NCBI GenBank assembly: GCA_028293405.1
Contig: JAQGOW010000347.1
Span: 1 to 11,903, forward strand
Length of the DNA stretch: 11,903 bases
Origin: Verrucomicrobiales bacterium
Lineage (GTDB): Bacteria; Verrucomicrobiota; Verrucomicrobiia; Limisphaerales; Palsa-1400
Reading direction: 5' to 3'
The position numbers and the translations under genes are program-made. Numbering within the stretch: position 1 is the stretch's first letter; each line of letters opens with the position of its first letter. This document shows positions 9,105 to 11,903 of this stretch, one piece after another. Under the pieces are notes generated by a model. The model saw only the letters and a list, made by a program, of their open reading frames with translations, made no database searches and was not told where the DNA came from.

Positions 9105-9674
9105 ATGATCCTGGTCATCGATAACTACGATTCGTTTACCTACAACCTCGTCCAATATTTGGGCGAGATGAAGGTGGAGTTGCAGGTGCATCGCAACGAT
9201 GAGATCTCGCTGGAGAAAATCCGTGAGCTGAATCCGGAGCGCATCCTTGTTTCGCCTGGCCCGTGCTCGCCGCGTGAATCAGGTTTGTCGAATGATGTCA
9301 TTCGGACCTTCGGTAAACATATTCCGGTGTTCGGCGTTTGTCTCGGACACCAATGCATCGGGCACACCTTTGGCGCGAACGTCGTGGTCAATTACCGCAT
9401 GATGCACGGCAAGACCTCGTTGATTAAGCACAACGGCAAAGACCTTTTCAAAGACATGCCGAATCCGTTTGCGGCGACCCGTTATCATTCGCTCGTGATT
9501 CAGCGCGACACTGTTCCCGACTGCCTCGAAATCACCGCTGAAACCGAAGAGGGCGAGATCATGGGAGTGAGACATAAACAGCTGCCGATTTGGGGCGTGC
9601 AGTTTCATCCGGAAAGTATTTTGACGGAAAGTGGCCGGACGATTATGAAGAATTTTCTTACGCTCAAAGCGTAA
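9105..9674 (+). CDS. trpG: Anthranilate / aminodeoxychorismate synthase glutamine amidotransferase subunit
   Basis: Class I glutamine amidotransferase of 189 residues. It releases ammonia from glutamine for anthranilate synthase (TrpE partner, tryptophan) or aminodeoxychorismate synthase (PabB partner, folate). In many bacteria one protein serves both, so pabA is an equally good symbol; no trpE or pabB is in the window to decide. Motifs: [20 protein letters not shown] start, [13 protein letters not shown] (48-60), nucleophile C79 in [17 protein letters not shown] (100-105), RYHSL (126-130), and catalytic H168/E170 in FHPESIL. The start chosen is the ATG at 9105, preceded by GGAG (9098-9101). 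An in-frame TTG at 9075 adds ten residues not found in the family. It follows the unknown gene by 30 bases; convergent with the membrane gene beyond. Confidence 0.94.
   Translation: MILVIDNYDSFTYNLVQYLGEMKVELQVHRNDEISLEKIRELNPERILVSPGPCSPRESGLSNDVIRTFGKHIPVFGVCLGHQCIGHTFGANVVVNYRMMHGKTSLIKHNGKDLFKDMPNPFAATRYHSLVIQRDTVPDCLEITAETEEGEIMGVRHKQLPIWGVQFHPESILTESGRTIMKNFLTLKA
9658..9674. other. Perfect 7-bp inverted repeat over the trpG stop codon
   Basis: TTACGCT (9658-9664), loop CAA, AGCGTAA (9668-9674). The right arm contains the trpG TAA stop. It lies in the junction of two convergent genes, so it could stall or protect either transcript end. Neither side has a T tract, so it is not a canonical intrinsic terminator. 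Confidence 0.35.
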
Positions 9675-9697
9675 CGCTCCGCCTCCCTCGTCAGCGG

Positions 9698-11659
9698 CTA
9701 CTTCTGTTTCTGAATTCTATCGAGCGCGTTTTGCGCAGTCCCGTTGGCGTCTACATGAGCGCGCTTATTTATCTCTATGGCGCGTTTGAGTAGAGCGACA
9801 GCTTCCTGTTTGCTTTCATTCGGCAATAGAATCGCGATCTGATGGCACGCCCAATACTCGGCGAGGTCGTTTGGATAGAGGGCGAGGACTTTGCGGAATT
9901 CGGCGATCGCCTCGACCTTCAGCCCACGCCGTTGACAGGCGAGCGCGAGATTGTAATGCGAATCGGAGCGGGTTGGATCGAACTGGATTGAGAGGCGCAG
10001 ATGTTTGATCGCGTTATCAAGATCGTTCTTCTGCAAGTAAGCGGCGCCGAGATTGCCCTCAATCAAAGAATCGTTCGGTTTGTATCTGAGCGCCTGTTCT
10101 TGCTCAGCGATCGCCTTGTTCAAATCGCCCAAAGCCATATACGCGATGCCGAGCGACGTGTGTGCTGCGGGCAAAGTCGGCATCAGCTTCAACGTAGCGT
10201 TTAAGTGCTCGATCGCTTCTTTGTTTTTTGCATCGGCTTCGGCGTATTTGTGTTGAGCGCGCAGCAGCTCGGCTTCGCTGTTGAGGACCGAGCCCATGCC
10301 GTTATGAACAAACCAATTGTTCTTTGTGACGGCCAAAGTATGGCGATACAGAGTTTCACTGTCGCGCCAGTAGCTGACCTGTTGCGACGCGGGCGGAATC
10401 AGAGCTGCCGTGATGCCGGCAGTCGTAAGAGCGAGCGCCGGTTGGGAAATTTTACTGAAAAATACAGCGAACAAATCTGCGAGACCAAATGCCACGATGA
10501 TGCAGATGCCGATGGACGGAATATAAGTGTAACGATCAGCGCGGGCCTGCGCACCAACTTGCAACAGTCCAATGACGGGAATCAAAGTGATAATATACCA
10601 GCTCCAACCAACAATAAAGTAGGGCCGCGAACGCGCGAGCCGAATGGCCGCGTAGCTGATTCCGAGTAGCAACAAAGCACTGCCGATCACCTGCCACACA
10701 ACCCAGTGCACCCCTTCATGCGAATAGTAATGCGCGAGGTTTCGCGGCCAGAATAAGTCGATGATATAAACGATGTAAGTGACGAGCGCGTTGCAGATGC
10801 GAACCACCGGCGGGACACGTTCCGCCGTCGCGATAGCACCACCGGCTTTTTGCGAAACAATCAGCAGGATTCCCGCAATGAGCGCCATGGCGAAAAGTGG
10901 TAACTTCTCAATCACCAGCCGATTCAGTCCGGCGCCCAATCGGCTCAACGGCCAATAATCGAGCAGTAGGAGCAGAACCGGAGCAGTGACGAGCATTTGT
11001 TTGGACATCAATCCGAGCGCGAACGCGATCAACATCAAAATATATTTCAGCGGCGACGATCGTTGCGCGAAGCCGACATAGGCCCATAACGTCAGCATCA
11101 TGAAAAATGCGCTGAGCACATCCTTGCGTTCAGCAACCCACGCGACTGATTCCGCGTGCAACGGGTGAATTGCAAAAACTACCGCCACTAAAAGGCTCGG
11201 CCACAACTTCGCTGTGATTCGATTGAGGAAGCCAAAGAGCAGCAGGACGCTCACGACGTGAATAACGACGTTGGTTAGATGATGGCCTCCAGTGCCTTTC
11301 AACTGACCCGGTAACATGCCCCAGAACTCGCAGTCGAACATGTGCGTTAGCCATGTGATGGGGTGCCAATTCGCAGCGTTGCCCAAATGAAACGCCCAAC
11401 GAAAATTTTCCAACGTCAACCCGCCGCGAACGTGCGTGTTGTTGATGATGTAATCGGGGTCGTCAACGTTGGTGAGTTCGAAGTAAGTGGTTTGCCAGTA
11501 AACCGCAAGCGTGATCGCCGTTAGCGCCAAACAAACGAGCAGGGTCGACCAGAGGGGAGTCTGCGACACCGGTTGCGCATAGGTAATCGGACGTGATCGG
11601 GATTGGCTCCCTCGCAATTCTGTCGGATGCGCCCGGTTGATACTGACTCGCTTGCCCAT
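9698..11659 (-). CDS. Multi-pass membrane protein with C-terminal TPRs, TMTC/GT-C glycosyltransferase-like
   Basis: 653 residues. After about 35 basic N-terminal residues, roughly 11 hydrophobic segments run from 36 to 424. An early acidic motif VDDPDYI (65-71) follows the first span, as in GT-C glycosyltransferases. HPITWLTHMFDCEFWG (99-114), HPLHAESVAWVAERKDVLS (165-183) and ADRYTYIPSIG (374-384) match the pattern known from TMTC-like membrane proteins with TPRs. The C-terminal part (about 430-650) holds four or five TPR units, for example AAHTSLGIAYMALGDLNKAI (498-517) and SDSHYNLALACQRRG (565-579). TMTC relatives are O-mannosyltransferases using lipid-linked sugar, with TPRs on the non-cytoplasmic side; a sugar-transfer role here is inference. 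ATG at 11659 is chosen because no other start codon lies between it and the upstream gene. No Shine-Dalgarno; promoter hexamers abut the ATG. Convergent with trpG. Confidence 0.88.
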   Translation of the reverse strand: MGKRVSINRAHPTELRGSQSRSRPITYAQPVSQTPLWSTLLVCLALTAITLAVYWQTTYFELTNVDDPDYIINNTHVRGGLTLENFRWAFHLGNAANWHPITWLTHMFDCEFWGMLPGQLKGTGGHHLTNVVIHVVSVLLLFGFLNRITAKLWPSLLVAVVFAIHPLHAESVAWVAERKDVLSAFFMMLTLWAYVGFAQRSSPLKYILMLIAFALGLMSKQMLVTAPVLLLLLDYWPLSRLGAGLNRLVIEKLPLFAMALIAGILLIVSQKAGGAIATAERVPPVVRICNALVTYIVYIIDLFWPRNLAHYYSHEGVHWVVWQVIGSALLLLGISYAAIRLARSRPYFIVGWSWYIITLIPVIGLLQVGAQARADRYTYIPSIGICIIVAFGLADLFAVFFSKISQPALALTTAGITAALIPPASQQVSYWRDSETLYRHTLAVTKNNWFVHNGMGSVLNSEAELLRAQHKYAEADAKNKEAIEHLNATLKLMPTLPAAHTSLGIAYMALGDLNKAIAEQEQALRYKPNDSLIEGNLGAAYLQKNDLDNAIKHLRLSIQFDPTRSDSHYNLALACQRRGLKVEAIAEFRKVLALYPNDLAEYWACHQIAILLPNESKQEAVALLKRAIEINKRAHVDANGTAQNALDRIQKQK

Positions 11660-11665
11660 CGCGAT

Positions 11666-11694
11666 GTTATCGCTGGAATGGGCAGCGAGTTCAA
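11666..11694 (-). promoter_or_regulatory. Predicted sigma70-like promoter of the TPR membrane protein gene, leaderless placement
   Basis: On the minus strand TTGAAC (11694-11689, 4 of 6 matches) and GATAAC (11671-11666, 4 of 6 matches) are 17 bases apart, the optimal spacing. Six bases separate the -10 box from the ATG (A at 11659), so transcription would start at the start codon. No Shine-Dalgarno is present between them. The match is moderate and could be chance. Confidence 0.35.
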
Positions 11695-11712
11695 GAATGG
11701 ATGGCCGGACGC

Positions 11713-11903
11713 TTAAGATGCCGCGGGCGTTCCCGCTGACGAACCGTCGCTTTCGGGTTTGCGCGCGTGGGTGAAAAACGCCGGGCGAACCTTTTCAATT
11801 TCGTCCCGAATCTTTTGGAAGCGTTGTTGCGATTCAGTGGCACGTTCCAGTTGGCGTTTCCACTGTTCCATTTTCGTGCGCGCAGTTTGCATTGGGACCT
11901 GGC
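11713..11903 (-). CDS. Short charged, coiled-coil-like protein, C-terminal end (probably partial)
   Basis: The minus-strand frame is open from the window edge to a TAA at 11715-11713, giving 62 residues beginning QVPMQTARTKMEQWKRQLER. The first two thirds are rich in Lys, Arg, Glu and Gln with heptad-like spacing (MEQWKRQLER, FQKIRDEIEKV), suggesting a coiled coil; the tail is Ser/Gly/Ala-rich. Possible in-frame starts are ATG at 11892 (59 residues) or 11871, so it may be a complete short protein, or more likely the end of a longer one starting outside. It lies 53 bases upstream of the TPR membrane gene on the same strand. No family is recognised. The other minus-strand frame without stops gives a less protein-like translation. 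Confidence 0.55.
   Translation of the reverse strand, partial: QVPMQTARTKMEQWKRQLERATESQQRFQKIRDEIEKVRPAFFTHARKPESDGSSAGTPAAS

Overview
This is a fragment of a chromosome with ordinary housekeeping genes, about 53% GC by eye, most likely from a member of the Verrucomicrobiota (Pedosphaera/Limisphaera-like). That assignment is inference. It rests on a prepilin-type protein of the kind massively expanded in Planctomycetes and Verrucomicrobia ([20 protein letters not shown] leader, C-terminal DGH motif), a transmembrane Ser/Thr kinase with delta-60-type repeats, and a multi-pass membrane protein with TPRs of the TMTC-like type. No mobile element, CRISPR array, tRNA or rRNA was seen.

Plus strand, 1-3658: gltB (C-terminal half only, cut by the window edge) and gltD encode the two subunits of NADPH-type glutamate synthase, 31 bases apart and evidently one operon. 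Plus strand, 3680-7048: a three-gene surface cluster follows only 21 bases after gltD. It holds a prepilin-like protein, a small predicted lipoprotein with zinc-ribbon-like cysteine pairs whose ATG overlaps the pilin stop codon (TAATG), and a receptor-like Ser/Thr kinase. The kinase has a cytoplasmic catalytic domain, one membrane span and an extracytoplasmic domain that I read as seven delta-60-type repeats, probably a seven-bladed beta-propeller.

The 306-base gap 7049-7354 is the only sizeable non-coding region and is unusually structured. It contains a G-run-rich, telomere-like repeat tract (7142-7225), then a 65-nt multi-helix stem-loop ending in five T (terminator or small structured RNA, 7231-7300), then a sigma70-like promoter (7320-7349) placed so that aroB would be transcribed without a leader.

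Plus strand, 7355-9674: aroB (3-dehydroquinate synthase), an unrecognised 210-residue protein, and trpG/pabA (glutamine amidotransferase of anthranilate or aminodeoxychorismate synthase) form an aromatic/chorismate operon. gltBD and trpG/pabA both concern use of the glutamine amide group, but nothing shows that they are functionally coupled.

Minus strand, 11903-9698: the C-terminal end of a small charged, coiled-coil-like protein, then a large multi-pass membrane protein with C-terminal TPRs, convergent with trpG with a 23-base gap. Its promoter-like hexamers again lie directly against the start codon, suggesting a second leaderless transcript.
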